From assembly GCA_030689585.1 (NCBI GenBank), contig JAUYFZ010000173.1:1-14835 (forward strand): a stretch of DNA of 14,835 nt. The letters run 5' to 3'. Below, piece by piece: positions 1 through 7,508 of the stretch. The notes below the pieces were generated by a model that had not been told where the DNA came from, did not search any database, and saw only the letters and a list, made by a program, of their open reading frames with translations. The position numbers were made by a program, and so were the translations under genes. The DNA is from Rhodocyclaceae bacterium (GTDB lineage Bacteria > Pseudomonadota > Gammaproteobacteria > Burkholderiales > Rhodocyclaceae). Position 1 is the stretch's first letter, and every line of letters begins with the position of its first letter.

Positions 1-47
1 GGTCGCCAAGCCCCCCCCTATGCCAGGAAATTTGCTGCAGTCTCTAT

Positions 48-184
48 CCCCCATCCCCCTCCCAGCCTCCCCCTTGAAGGGGGAGGAGCTACCTCTCCCT
101 CCCCTTCAAGGGGAGAAGCTACCTCTCCCTCCCCTTCAAGGGGAGGGTGGGGGAGGGGAGGGGGTTGTGTATTTCACGCTAAAC
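48..184. repeat. GC-rich palindromic repeat cluster 1
   Basis: Three copies of a near-perfect palindrome, core CCTCCCCTTCAAGGGGAGG (variant CCTCCCCCTTGAAGGGGGAGG written in parts), centred near 76, 107 and 137. The last two have exactly 30-base spacing and the spacer agctacctct occurs twice (87-96, 117-126). The outside arms are inverted: a left arm rich in CCCCATCCCCCTCCCAGCC (48-65) and a right arm of G-runs (147-164). The right edge ends in TTTCACGCTAAAC (172-184), which is also the edge of cluster 2. The repeat runs in frame into the fimT prepilin leader. The cluster reads as low-complexity 'SPLKGEELPLPPLQGE' in one frame, which is not a real protein. Confidence 0.85.
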
Positions 185-198
185 GCCAACAAGCCGGC

Positions 199-690
199 GT
201 GACAATAATTGAACTGATGATTATCGTGGCGATAGTCGCGATACTGGCGAGTCTTGCCGCGCCTTCGTTTAGCGACTTTATAAGTCGCATGCACCAAGCT
301 TCCACCATGACGCAACTGACCAGCGATTTGAATCGCGCACGTAGCGAGGCAATCAAACGCAATCGGCGTGTACTGGTTTGTGTGCGCGCTACGGATACAA
401 CTTGTGGAAATGGTACCGACTGGCGGAACGGCTGGCTGGTTTGTTATGACGAAGATCAGGATAGTGCGTGCGATGCCACGAGCACCACCAACCCAAATCC
501 GATGGTAATTCATCAAGCCATAAATTCGCGCCTTACCCTGACCGGCATCGCAGCATCCATTGGCTTCAACCCAAACGGCACGCAAGGGACAGGCAGTGCG
601 ACGACCCTGACTCTTGCGGGCAATTGGACGGGGGCGGTGAATAATGTCGTTACCATTGCCGCCACCGGCAACCTATCCAGGACACCTTAG
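199..690 (+). CDS. fimT: FimT/GspH-type minor pilin, start region disrupted
   Basis: Minor pilin that would join the priming complex in the inner membrane. From the GTG at 199 (residue 1) the protein reads VTIIELM with the invariant Glu at +5, a hydrophobic helix (residues 3-22), then the GspH/FimT pattern: basic RNRRVLV at 54-60, W75-W79 'WRNGWLV', acidic DEDQD at 84-88 and a C-terminal VTIAATGNL. Cysteines are at 61, 69, 82 and 91. The codons just before GTG read K-R-Q-Q-A-G, a classic prepilin leader with cleavage after the Gly at 196-198, so the true start should lie upstream. That frame is open back to base 1 yet contains no ATG, GTG, TTG or CTG and runs through a repeat cluster. Either the gene begins outside the window, the repeat destroyed the start, or GTG199 is used and gives a leaderless product. 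First gene of the pilus operon; the stop is 3 bases before the pilV start. Family call is firm, start is not. Confidence 0.82.
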   Translation: MTIIELMIIVAIVAILASLAAPSFSDFISRMHQASTMTQLTSDLNRARSEAIKRNRRVLVCVRATDTTCGNGTDWRNGWLVCYDEDQDSACDATSTTNPNPMVIHQAINSRLTLTGIAASIGFNPNGTQGTGSATTLTLAGNWTGAVNNVVTIAATGNLSRTP

Positions 691-693
691 AAA

Positions 694-1200
694 TTGCGCC
701 GCAACTTGAAATTTCGTGTTCAGATCGCCGCACAACGTGGTTTTTCCATGCTGGAAATTTTGATCGCGCTGGTCATCATTGCCATTGCGCTGCTAGGCAC
801 TGCAGGTTTGCAGGTCTATGCCATGCGCGTCAATCAAAGCGGGCAATTTCGCACCCAAGCGGTCTTTTTAGCTTCCGATATTGCCGAGCGTATGGAAGCG
901 AACAAGGTTGCTGCGGTCGCGGGTCATTACGTGCAGGCATTAACGAGTGTTTCCAGCGTGGCAGCCACCGATTGCGCCACGACGGCTTGCAGTTCCGCCG
1001 ATCTGGCTGGATGGGACATCAGCCAATGGGGTGTCGCCATTGCCGGTCTGCTGCCGCAGGCGACCTGGCAAATCACCCAGACCACTGCAGGCAATCCCAG
1101 TACATACAGCATCGTCATCAACTGGACAGATCGTGGCTCGAACAAAACCAGCAGAAGTGAGAATTTTTCTTATACCGCGACACGAACCGTAAGCGACTGA
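694..1200 (+). CDS. pilV: Type IV pilus minor pilin PilV
   Basis: Minor pilin of the type IV pilus tip/priming complex, inserted in the inner membrane and processed by the prepilin peptidase (encoded elsewhere). 168 residues. The leader is 16 residues ending in Q-R-G, cleavage G16/F17, then FSMLEILIALVIIAIALLG with Glu21 at the +5 position. The methyl-accepting Phe and the following 'A-L-L-G-x-A-G-L-Q' helix are typical of PilV. The start is TTG at 694, chosen because it is the only start that keeps a full prepilin leader; the next in-frame ATG falls inside the helix. It starts 3 bases after the fimT stop, so translation is probably coupled. C95, C99 and nearby residues may form disulfides. 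Confidence in the family is high; function comes from family knowledge. Confidence 0.9.
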   Translation: MRRNLKFRVQIAAQRGFSMLEILIALVIIAIALLGTAGLQVYAMRVNQSGQFRTQAVFLASDIAERMEANKVAAVAGHYVQALTSVSSVAATDCATTACSSADLAGWDISQWGVAIAGLLPQATWQITQTTAGNPSTYSIVINWTDRGSNKTSRSENFSYTATRTVSD

Positions 1201-1205
1201 GTGCC

Positions 1206-2207
1206 ATGAGAACAGGCACCAGAGAATGCGGGTTCAGTCTGATCGAGATGATGATCTCCATCACCATCGGCCTCATGATCATCGCCGCATTGGTCGGTGT
1301 GCTGGTTGGCAGCTCGCGCAGCAGTAAAACCAACGAGCGCACCTCCGAACTTCAAGGCAATGGGCGTTACGCGCTGGATTATCTCAAACGCGAACTGCGC
1401 CAAGCGGGTTATCGCGGTTACAGTTGGGCGGAGCCGAGCACCCCGACTACAACAATCGCCGTCACGAACGAATGTCTGGACGGCGGCGCGGCCAATGCTT
1501 TTGTGCAGAATATCCGTCAGGGGATTTGGGGTGCGAACGATAACAATCCCTACACTGCAAACTGCCTGCCTGCCGCCAGCCGCTTGCGCGGCGATGTGCT
1601 GGTAACCCGACGTGTGGCCAACGCACCATTGACCGGCAACACCCTCAATAACACGCTCTATTTCCGCTCCAGCTATGCTGCTGGCGAAGTCTTTCTGGGA
1701 ACCGGTGCGGCAGCCCTCACCGGAGCACCCGCCATCACCGGAACGCCATTAGCTGATTTTGCATTGCAGGAACATGTTTATTACATCGGCAATGGCGGTG
1801 ATAACGGCACTGACACGACAGTACCGGCACTGCGCCGCATCGCCTTGAAAGGCAGCGGTGATATTTGCAATGGCGCAACCGTTACTGCTGCGACAATGTG
1901 CGATGAGATGGTGGTGAGCGGCATTGAGCATATGCAGGTGCACTATGGAATCGCCACTACCGACCTGAACACCAGATACTACAATGCCGGTGATACACCC
2001 GATCTTACAGGTGCTTCCACCCTCTCATCGCAAAATGGATGGGATAACGTAAACTCGGTGCGCATCTGGTTGCTGGCGCGCAACGCAAAAATTGAGAACG
2101 GCTACACCAATACATCGTCTTATACGATGGGTGATATAACCTATCCGACTCAAAACGATGGATTCCGACGCCAGTTGTTCACAGCGGTTATACAACTGCG
2201 TAACTGA
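1206..2207 (+). CDS. pilW: Type IV pilus minor pilin PilW
   Basis: Large minor pilin, 333 residues, within the usual PilW size. The leader is nine residues (MRTGTRECG), cleavage G9/F10, then FSLIEMMISITIGLMIIAALVGVLV with Glu14 at +5. The 'S-I-T-I-G-L-x-I' helix and the following 'ELQGNGRYALDYLKRELRQAGYRGY' region (written here in part: GRYALDYLKRELRQAGYRG) are characteristic of PilW. The C-terminal part contains the 'N-S-V-R-I-W-L-L-A-R' segment and ends in 'QLFTAVIQLRN', also family-typical. In homologues PilW works with FimT/FimU, PilV, PilX and PilE to prime pilus assembly and support PilY1 at the tip. The ATG at 1206 lies 5 bases after the pilV stop, with a weak GAG upstream, so coupling to pilV is likely. 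Cys residues in the ectodomain suggest periplasmic disulfides. Confidence 0.92.
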   Translation: MRTGTRECGFSLIEMMISITIGLMIIAALVGVLVGSSRSSKTNERTSELQGNGRYALDYLKRELRQAGYRGYSWAEPSTPTTTIAVTNECLDGGAANAFVQNIRQGIWGANDNNPYTANCLPAASRLRGDVLVTRRVANAPLTGNTLNNTLYFRSSYAAGEVFLGTGAAALTGAPAITGTPLADFALQEHVYYIGNGGDNGTDTTVPALRRIALKGSGDICNGATVTAATMCDEMVVSGIEHMQVHYGIATTDLNTRYYNAGDTPDLTGASTLSSQNGWDNVNSVRIWLLARNAKIENGYTNTSSYTMGDITYPTQNDGFRRQLFTAVIQLRN

Positions 2208-2218
2208 GGTCGAATACT

Positions 2219-2767
2219 TTGATCAATGAACGCGGCTCTACGCTGATTATCTGCCTGATTCTCCTGATTCCGCTGATGCTACTCGGTATAACTGCGATGA
2301 ATATTTCGGATACACAATTCAAATTAGCAGGCAATCTGCAATTTGAAGATTCGGCAATGAATAATGCCGAAACCGCCATGAATACTGCGGAATTGTCGAT
2401 GTCCAACGGTACCATCGCCGCAGGTGTCATTCCTGATAATGGCTTCATCACGACCTATATCAGTGCCAATGGTCCAATCACATCCGGCCTATACCCGACC
2501 AATTCCGGCATTGACCCATTTACTTTGGATTGGACTGGATCCGGCGACAACGGTAACAATTACTCCGTCCAGATAACCACCAACCAGAATTACATTATCG
2601 AGATGATGTCCACCAATAACCGCCTAGTGGGTTCAAGCCAGTCAATGGGTTCGCGCACCAGTTCGGGATGCAATCAGGTCAACACCTACCGTATCACCGC
2701 GCGCGGTACCAGTGCGCGCGGTGCTACCAAATTTATCCAATCTTTCTACAGCGTTTTAAGTTGCTGA
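2219..2767 (+). CDS. pilX: Type IV pilus minor pilin PilX (GspK-like N-terminus)
   Basis: Minor pilin, 182 residues. It begins MINERG/STLIICLILLIPLMLLGITAM: cleavage after Gly6 and no Glu at +5 (Ile11 instead). This is normal for PilX and GspK and marks it as the likely tip-most subunit. The next segment, 'Q-F-K-L-A-G-N-L-Q-F-E-D-S-A-M-N-N-A-E-T-A', matches the PilX pattern (Q-x-x-x-A-G-N ... A-E-x-A). The C-terminus runs YRITARGTSARGATK ... SFYSVLSC, again PilX-like. The start is TTG at 2219, with AGG about 9 bases upstream; the ATG at 2226 is out of frame. An 11-base gap separates it from pilW and 25 bases from pilY1. In homologues PilX helps build the platform that carries PilY1. Confidence 0.88.
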   Translation: MINERGSTLIICLILLIPLMLLGITAMNISDTQFKLAGNLQFEDSAMNNAETAMNTAELSMSNGTIAAGVIPDNGFITTYISANGPITSGLYPTNSGIDPFTLDWTGSGDNGNNYSVQITTNQNYIIEMMSTNNRLVGSSQSMGSRTSSGCNQVNTYRITARGTSARGATKFIQSFYSVLSC

Positions 2768-2792
2768 CAACCGAAAGCCGAAAATATTCATC

Positions 2793-5700
2793 ATGTCAAA
2801 AATCAAACAAAAAATTTTCGGCTTGCTCGCCTTACTTGGCATTACTTTTGCCATAGTCAAACTGTCGCTGGCCATTACCGCGTTTACTCCCGCCAACCAG
2901 CCGACCGGTTATGTTGCCCAAGATGAGATATCCAATTACGACCTGACCTCCGGCAGTGAAACCGTATTCCGCCCAGAGTATGAAATGCAATACTACAGCG
3001 GCAATCTATATGCCTATCCTGTTGATGCGGGTGGCAATATCAATATTGCGGCGGAATGGTGGTCTGGTGGAGCGAAAGGTCATATTGACGCGCAGAATTT
3101 CGATACCGGACGATTGATTGCCACCCTGAAGGATAACGGCGACAAAATACCGTTCAGATGGAGCAACCTGTCCGCCACACAACAAGGTTATCTGACCAGT
3201 AGCACCATTCTCGATTTCTTGCGCGGCGACCGCAGCAACGAGATACCCATCATCGGCAAAACACTACGCCAACGTAACTCGGTCTTAGGTGAAATCGTGC
3301 ATTCCCGCCCCTACTATGTCGCCGATGCCACCTATCCCACGATTTTTGTCGGTGCTAACGATGGCATGTTGCATGCCATCAATGCTTCAACCTCCTCAGG
3401 TGGCGCGGAGCGATGGGCGGTTATCCCCTCTATGCTGCTCAAAAAAATGAAGAATCTTTCCGTCAACCCCTATGTGCGCGACTATTTTGTGGATGGACAA
3501 ATCAATATTGCCACCCTGACCAGCTCAGGCAGCAAGCGAGTGCTGGTGGGAGGGCTGGGGGGGGGAGGCAAGGGGTTGTATGCCCTGGACATCACCGGCA
3601 GTACCGGATTAACCGCAACCAATGAAGCGGACGTGGCCAGCAAAATAGTGTGGGAGATCACCCCAACCAAATTAAATTATGCCAACCCAGCCATCACGAA
3701 TGCCACGATCAATCTGGGCTATACCTATGGCACACCGACCATCGCCAAGGTGCAGAATGGGTCGGCCAGTGATGCGGTCATTATCGGCAATGGTTACAAC
3801 GACGGCTTGGGCGATTATGCCAACTGCACCCATGCCACGCCGAATTACACGAACTGCGGTGGCAATTACCAAGCCTACCTGTACGTGCTCGATGCCTATA
3901 CCGGCCAACTGATCCGAGCGATTCAAGCCGGCACCGGCGGCACTTCCGCCAGCCCCAACGGATTATCTTCACCTGTGGGCGCAGACAGCAATGGCGACGG
4001 CGTGATTGACCTTGTTTATGCAGGTGATCTGAACGGCACCTTATGGAAATTTGACCTCTCCAGCCCTACGCCTGCAAGTTGGGTTGCCAGTGCGTTGGTG
4101 ACCACTTCACCGGTGCAGCCGATCACTTCGACACCCGGTATTGCAATGCATCCGAACGGCGGCTACATGATCAACTTCGCCACCGGTGCAATGTTTACAA
4201 CCGCCGATACCACCAATACCGCTGTTCATTATGCTTACGGCATCTGGGACGGCGCGCCAGCGGCCAATGCGGTCTTGCTATCGCAAACGCTGACTGAACG
4301 CTCCTACACGGTGGGCAGCACCACCCTGCGGGTGCGTAAGGTCACGTCAAATGTGCCAGATTGGACCAGCGGCGCGACGCATCACAAGGGCTGGAAGGTC
4401 GCCTTGCCTGCGGGTGAGAAAGTCGTGGGTGAAGGCAGTTATATCGAAAGCGGACGCTTTTACTTCAGCAGCCACAACCCGACGATTTCCATCACGATAC
4501 CGGCGACTACGACCGTTGTGTATGGCGAGAACTGGTTGATGGAGCTTGATTATCTTTCTGGCGGCAGCAATAACCAGCCGTTCCTGGACATGAACGACGA
4601 CGTGTTATTAAACAATAGCGATCGCATCAAATACATTGCGAGCGATACCCTTCCGGTAACAACCCCGGCCACGGTGATCGGCGACCCCATATTGACCACC
4701 GACGGCATTCCTGTCGGCAAGTTCCTCTCCAATGGCGTGCAGTCACAACCCATCCTGGTGCAATTACGCACCTTGAACGATACCTTGTTTAATCAAAATC
4801 CAAATGTCACCTTCCCTGCAGCCCCTATAGGTCAAGGGGTTACGGGCGGTCACTTCGACACGGATATTTATTACGGCCAGGTTTCCGCTGGCACCAAAGC
4901 GGTCGGCAGCGTAACCTTCACCTATGCCGCCCCAAATACCGCAAAGAATGTCACCGCACTCACCATAGTCGTCAACGGCGAAACGCTCTATACGGGTACT
5001 CCAGGACACAAAAAACCCAAGGATCTCGATGACTTACTCAATGGACTGTCGTCAGCTAACTATACGATCAGCAAGAATTACATCAACAATCACACCATCA
5101 AGATTTCAGCGAAGAGTGTCGGTGCGGCATACAACCAGGCCATTACCGTTACGATGTCCGTGACCGACCCTAACTCCACGCCCGTATACACAAAAGTTGA
5201 CCTGTCCAACGGTGCTGACGCAGAGGGGGGTGATAACTGCACAACTTATTGCAGAATGAAGTCGCACATTCACCAGTATGACGATCGGTATGACGTCACC
5301 GGGCTGAACATGCTCAATGCCAGTAACGCCGCAGACAATCTTTCCAATGCGATCCCCTCTGTCGCAACCAGTTTCAAGGTGCTCGCGCAGAATCAGTATC
5401 TGAGCCCAGCGGCAAAATTACATATTGGCGATGCCAGCTATTTGTATAACGTGGATGCGGGCTACATCACTCTCAAGGAGTACACGACATCCGCCACACT
5501 CGATCTGGCTTCACTGCCAACCTATACCCGAGCCAATATTGGCAGCCTCGCCATCAACCTGCCGATCGATGCGTTGACTTCCAAAGACTGGTATGGCAAC
5601 GGGGATGTGCGTTCCGGTTTGCACCCCACCTCCGCCTATTGCGTCATGACCAGCAGCGGATCGAATGATGGCAACATGTACCGACCGGTGATCCCGCCTG

Positions 5701-6329
5701 TCAATGGGGTGGACGGACCGGGAATCAATGGCTGGTCGGCTTCAACCACGCCCGCAACCGCTACGGGCGTTCGCTTCAATGGCGCATTGGTAATCCAGGT
5801 AATCCGAGCCAACACGCCGAATTCCGCCATTGAACAGAGCGCGCCGGGTCGTCCGGAATACGGCTGGCGGGTGAAGTCTTCGAATTATGTCACCTACGTG
5901 TTGGCGGAATACGCCATCTACTGGCACCATCCAAACAACCTATGCTATGGCGTAACTGGATGGACAAAATCACCAGGGGCCGATAACGGCAGCAGTAGTT
6001 CCTACACACCCGCGACAGGCTCCACCGACCCGAAGATCGGCAGCCTGGGATCGGGTGGAACAGTGACCTCAAGCACGACGACGGTCGTTGGGAACGTAAC
6101 GACCATCACAATCCATTACAGCGATAGCACAAAAATCATCATTCAGAAAACCGCCAACAGCACGGGTTCATTGACCGTGGTGACCACCCAATATTCAGCA
6201 GCGGGAACTGTGACCGGAACCACGACGGAAATCATCGCCAATGCCGCCGGCTCGATTAAAGCGGGTGGCAATGAGCGTGGCCTGCAAGCCCGCACCGGAC
6301 GGATTTCATGGCATGAACTGATCAGATGA
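2793..6329 (+). CDS. pilY1: PilY1-type pilus tip adhesin, vWA-less with long C-terminal extension
   Basis: Secreted tip adhesin and regulator of pilus extension/retraction, 1178 residues. Signal peptide at about 1-27. Residues about 55-110 (F-R-P-E-Y ... S-G-N-L-Y-A-Y) and 140-510 match the PilY1 beta-propeller: G-E-I-V-H-S-R-P at about 165, 'V-G-A-N-D-G-M-L-H', 'GGLGGGGKGLYALD' at about 253-266, and a calcium-binding-like loop D398-S-N-G-D402-G-V-I-D406 followed by LVYAGDLNGTLWKF. The N-terminal von Willebrand A-like domain of longer PilY1 proteins is absent. About 650 residues follow the propeller: a beta-rich segment (about 700-800), H825-I-H-Q-Y-D-D-R-Y-D834, W1044-H-H1046, then a Thr/Ser-rich stretch (about 1085-1155) and a final G-R-I-S-W-H-E-L-I-R. 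A run of nine G at 3557-3565 encodes part of the conserved Gly stretch (residues 255-258). The stop overlaps the pilE start (ATGA). Confidence 0.92.
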   Translation: MSKIKQKIFGLLALLGITFAIVKLSLAITAFTPANQPTGYVAQDEISNYDLTSGSETVFRPEYEMQYYSGNLYAYPVDAGGNINIAAEWWSGGAKGHIDAQNFDTGRLIATLKDNGDKIPFRWSNLSATQQGYLTSSTILDFLRGDRSNEIPIIGKTLRQRNSVLGEIVHSRPYYVADATYPTIFVGANDGMLHAINASTSSGGAERWAVIPSMLLKKMKNLSVNPYVRDYFVDGQINIATLTSSGSKRVLVGGLGGGGKGLYALDITGSTGLTATNEADVASKIVWEITPTKLNYANPAITNATINLGYTYGTPTIAKVQNGSASDAVIIGNGYNDGLGDYANCTHATPNYTNCGGNYQAYLYVLDAYTGQLIRAIQAGTGGTSASPNGLSSPVGADSNGDGVIDLVYAGDLNGTLWKFDLSSPTPASWVASALVTTSPVQPITSTPGIAMHPNGGYMINFATGAMFTTADTTNTAVHYAYGIWDGAPAANAVLLSQTLTERSYTVGSTTLRVRKVTSNVPDWTSGATHHKGWKVALPAGEKVVGEGSYIESGRFYFSSHNPTISITIPATTTVVYGENWLMELDYLSGGSNNQPFLDMNDDVLLNNSDRIKYIASDTLPVTTPATVIGDPILTTDGIPVGKFLSNGVQSQPILVQLRTLNDTLFNQNPNVTFPAAPIGQGVTGGHFDTDIYYGQVSAGTKAVGSVTFTYAAPNTAKNVTALTIVVNGETLYTGTPGHKKPKDLDDLLNGLSSANYTISKNYINNHTIKISAKSVGAAYNQAITVTMSVTDPNSTPVYTKVDLSNGADAEGGDNCTTYCRMKSHIHQYDDRYDVTGLNMLNASNAADNLSNAIPSVATSFKVLAQNQYLSPAAKLHIGDASYLYNVDAGYITLKEYTTSATLDLASLPTYTRANIGSLAINLPIDALTSKDWYGNGDVRSGLHPTSAYCVMTSSGSNDGNMYRPVIPPVNGVDGPGINGWSASTTPATATGVRFNGALVIQVIRANTPNSAIEQSAPGRPEYGWRVKSSNYVTYVLAEYAIYWHHPNNLCYGVTGWTKSPGADNGSSSSYTPATGSTDPKIGSLGSGGTVTSSTTTVVGNVTTITIHYSDSTKIIIQKTANSTGSLTVVTTQYSAAGTVTGTTTEIIANAAGSIKAGGNERGLQARTGRISWHELIR

Positions 6330-6769
6330 AAGCCTATCGTAACAACGGCTTCAGCCTGATTGAGTTAATGATCGTTGTGGTGATCATGGGCATACTCGCC
6401 GTCATCGCTCTGCCAAGCTACCAAAGTTATGTCGTCAAAGGCTCACGCGTAGCGGCGCAGGTCGAGTTGCTGGAACTCGCCAGTTTGCAGGAAAAGATTT
6501 ACCTCAATTCCAATGCTTATACCGCCAACGTAACCACTGCCTACAATGGCACCTCGGCGGGGGGTCTTGGCAAAACAACCGGTTTAACATCGGACGGCAA
6601 ATACACCGTCACCATTGTTGCTCCCGGTCAAATCCACACCATCACCGCCACCCCTGTCACGGGCGGAAAACAGGCAGGCAACGGATGTCTTACCCTTCAA
6701 GAGAATGATCTGCGGCAGTGGCATGAAAATAACGATGCGTGCAATTCTGTCTCGCCAGTACCCTGGTAA
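6326..6769 (+). CDS. pilE: PilE-like type IV minor pilin
   Basis: Pilin of 147 residues that closes the operon. The leader is MKAYRNNG, cleavage G8/F9, then FSLIELMIVVVIMGILAVIALPSYQSYVVKGSR with Glu13 at +5 and the ALPxY motif of PilE-type pilins. The region 'A-A-Q-V-E-L-L-E-L-A-S-L-Q-E-K-I-Y-L-N-S-N-A-Y' is the family helix, with the usual Q-E-x-x-Y. C121 and C139 near the C-terminus would form the D-region disulfide loop. The ATG overlaps the pilY1 stop by four bases (ATGA), indicating translational coupling and hence linked expression of adhesin and pilin. In this gene order PilE is normally a minor pilin linking the tip complex to the shaft; a role as major pilin cannot be excluded but is less likely from the position. 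Confidence 0.9.
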   Translation: MKAYRNNGFSLIELMIVVVIMGILAVIALPSYQSYVVKGSRVAAQVELLELASLQEKIYLNSNAYTANVTTAYNGTSAGGLGKTTGLTSDGKYTVTIVAPGQIHTITATPVTGGKQAGNGCLTLQENDLRQWHENNDACNSVSPVPW

Positions 6770-7010
6770 CTCGCATGGTCACGAAGTCCACCCCTGTCAC
6801 ATGAAATCCGTCAAATGCGATTAAACACCCGCCCCCCTTCGGCTCCCAATCGCCAACGTCGCTGGCGCGACCCTCCCTCTCGGGGGGTTCTTATCAGCTC
6901 GCTACGCTCGTTTGATACGGGGTACTTCGAACTGTTTTTTTCATGTTGTCTGGTTATTTCACGTTAACGGGCATGGCGAATCGCCACCCCGCATCATGAA
7001 ACATGCCCCA
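6770..7010. other. Non-coding stretch between pilE and repeat cluster 2
   Basis: No supportable gene. It holds a possible nested stem: CCCCCC at 6832-6837 against GGGGGG at 6882-6887, with an inner perfect stem CGCCA (6851-6855) / TGGCG (6863-6867). A T7 run follows at 6935-6941 after a weakly structured segment. It could help terminate pilE transcription, but the stem is not directly followed by the T-run, so I do not call a classic terminator. TTTCACGTTAAC occurs at 6957-6968. Confidence 0.35.
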
Positions 7011-7149
7011 TTGACCCCCATCCCCACCCCAACCCTCCCCTCAAGGGGAGGGAGAGATGCTCCTCCCCCTTCAAGGGGATGGAGAGATGCTCCTCCCCCT
7101 TCAAGGGGGAGGCTGGGTGGGGGATGGGGAATGTGTTTCACGTTAAACC
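7011..7149. repeat. GC-rich palindromic repeat cluster 2
   Basis: Three palindromic cores at about 7033-7052, 7062-7082 and 7092-7112, with a 30-base period and the spacer agagatgct present twice (7053-7061, 7083-7091). This spacer differs from that of cluster 1 but is identical within the cluster. The left arm carries CCCCATCCCCACCCCAACC and the right arm GGCTGGGTGGGGGATGGGG, so the whole block is an imperfect inverted repeat. The right edge is TGTTTCACGTTAAACC (7134-7149), matching the edge of cluster 1. The left boundary contains CATGAAACATG, a partial inverted counterpart. It sits between the convergent genes pilE and the Arg/Gly-rich gene, and supplies the latter's stop codon. Confidence 0.85.
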
Positions 7150-7508
7150 GGTTGCTGGGGCGGTCGTGGCTTCCTCGGAGGCCGACGATCACCGCCACCA
7201 CCGCCGCCACCGCTGGTACTACCGCCACTTCCTCCTCGATCACCGCCCCCTCTGGAGCGTTGGGGTCTTTTGCTGGAGGAAGGGGGACGGTCACCGCCGT
7301 GCGGTGAGCCATGAGGGGAATTCGGAGACAGGCGATTTCCCGGTGCCATTTGTATTTCGAGTTCGTTGATCTCGTCCCACTGCGCATCCGAACGATCTCG
7401 TTCAGAAACACGAAGAAGTTCACGCAACCGATTCCGTGGATCAACGACGGGAACCGGTGCGTGAACAGGAGGAGGCGGAGCGTCTTGCGGTGGCGTATCC
7501 AATGTCAT
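7143..7508 (-). CDS. Small Pro/Arg/Gly-rich protein encoded directly behind HU
   Basis: 121 residues, no named function recognised. The N-terminus is Pro-rich and disordered (T-P-P-Q-D-A-P-P-P-P). A short ordered-looking helical segment D23-PRNRLRELL ... DAQWDEINELEI (to about residue 52) is followed by A-P-G-N-R. The remainder is a low-complexity basic tail with S-R-G-G-G, G-G-S and a seven-Gly run, ending in R-R-P-P-R-K-P-R-P-P-Q-Q-P-V. Basic RGG-like tails often bind nucleic acid; that role here is inference. The ATG directly follows the TAA of the HU gene with no base between them, so the two are almost certainly co-transcribed and coupled. This start was chosen over other frames because of that junction and the helical segment. 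The stop codon lies inside the repeat-cluster edge motif. I believe similar small proteins follow HU in related betaproteobacteria, from memory only. Confidence 0.7.
   Translation of the reverse strand: MTLDTPPQDAPPPPVHAPVPVVDPRNRLRELLRVSERDRSDAQWDEINELEIQMAPGNRLSPNSPHGSPHGGDRPPSSSKRPQRSRGGGDRGGSGGSTSGGGGGGGDRRPPRKPRPPQQPV

Noticed and set aside
84..147. CRISPR array (30-base period with palindromic units)
   Set aside because: Spacers within each cluster are identical and only about 10 bases, units are few, and no cas genes are present.
20..202. 60-residue ORF with repeating P-L-P-P-L-Q-G-E
   Set aside because: It is the conceptual translation of the palindromic repeat; the same happens at the other clusters (for example 7880-8074 and 6912-7307).
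6648..6800. Direct repeat CCACCCCTGTCAC in pilE and just after it
   Set aside because: A single 13-base match about 140 bases apart with no shared flanks; could be chance.
6832..6941. Rho-independent terminator for the pilus operon
   Set aside because: The GC stem and the T7 run are separated by about 50 bases, so the classic arrangement is missing.
7134..7149. True chromosomal parS site
   Set aside because: Two mismatches break the palindrome, and no parAB or origin genes are nearby; kept only as part of the repeat-edge observation.
6959..7444. 161-residue minus-strand ORF overlapping the small Arg/Gly-rich gene
   Set aside because: It reads out of frame through the gene and the repeats, with no domain and no start signal; the 7143-7508 frame has the coupled ATG.
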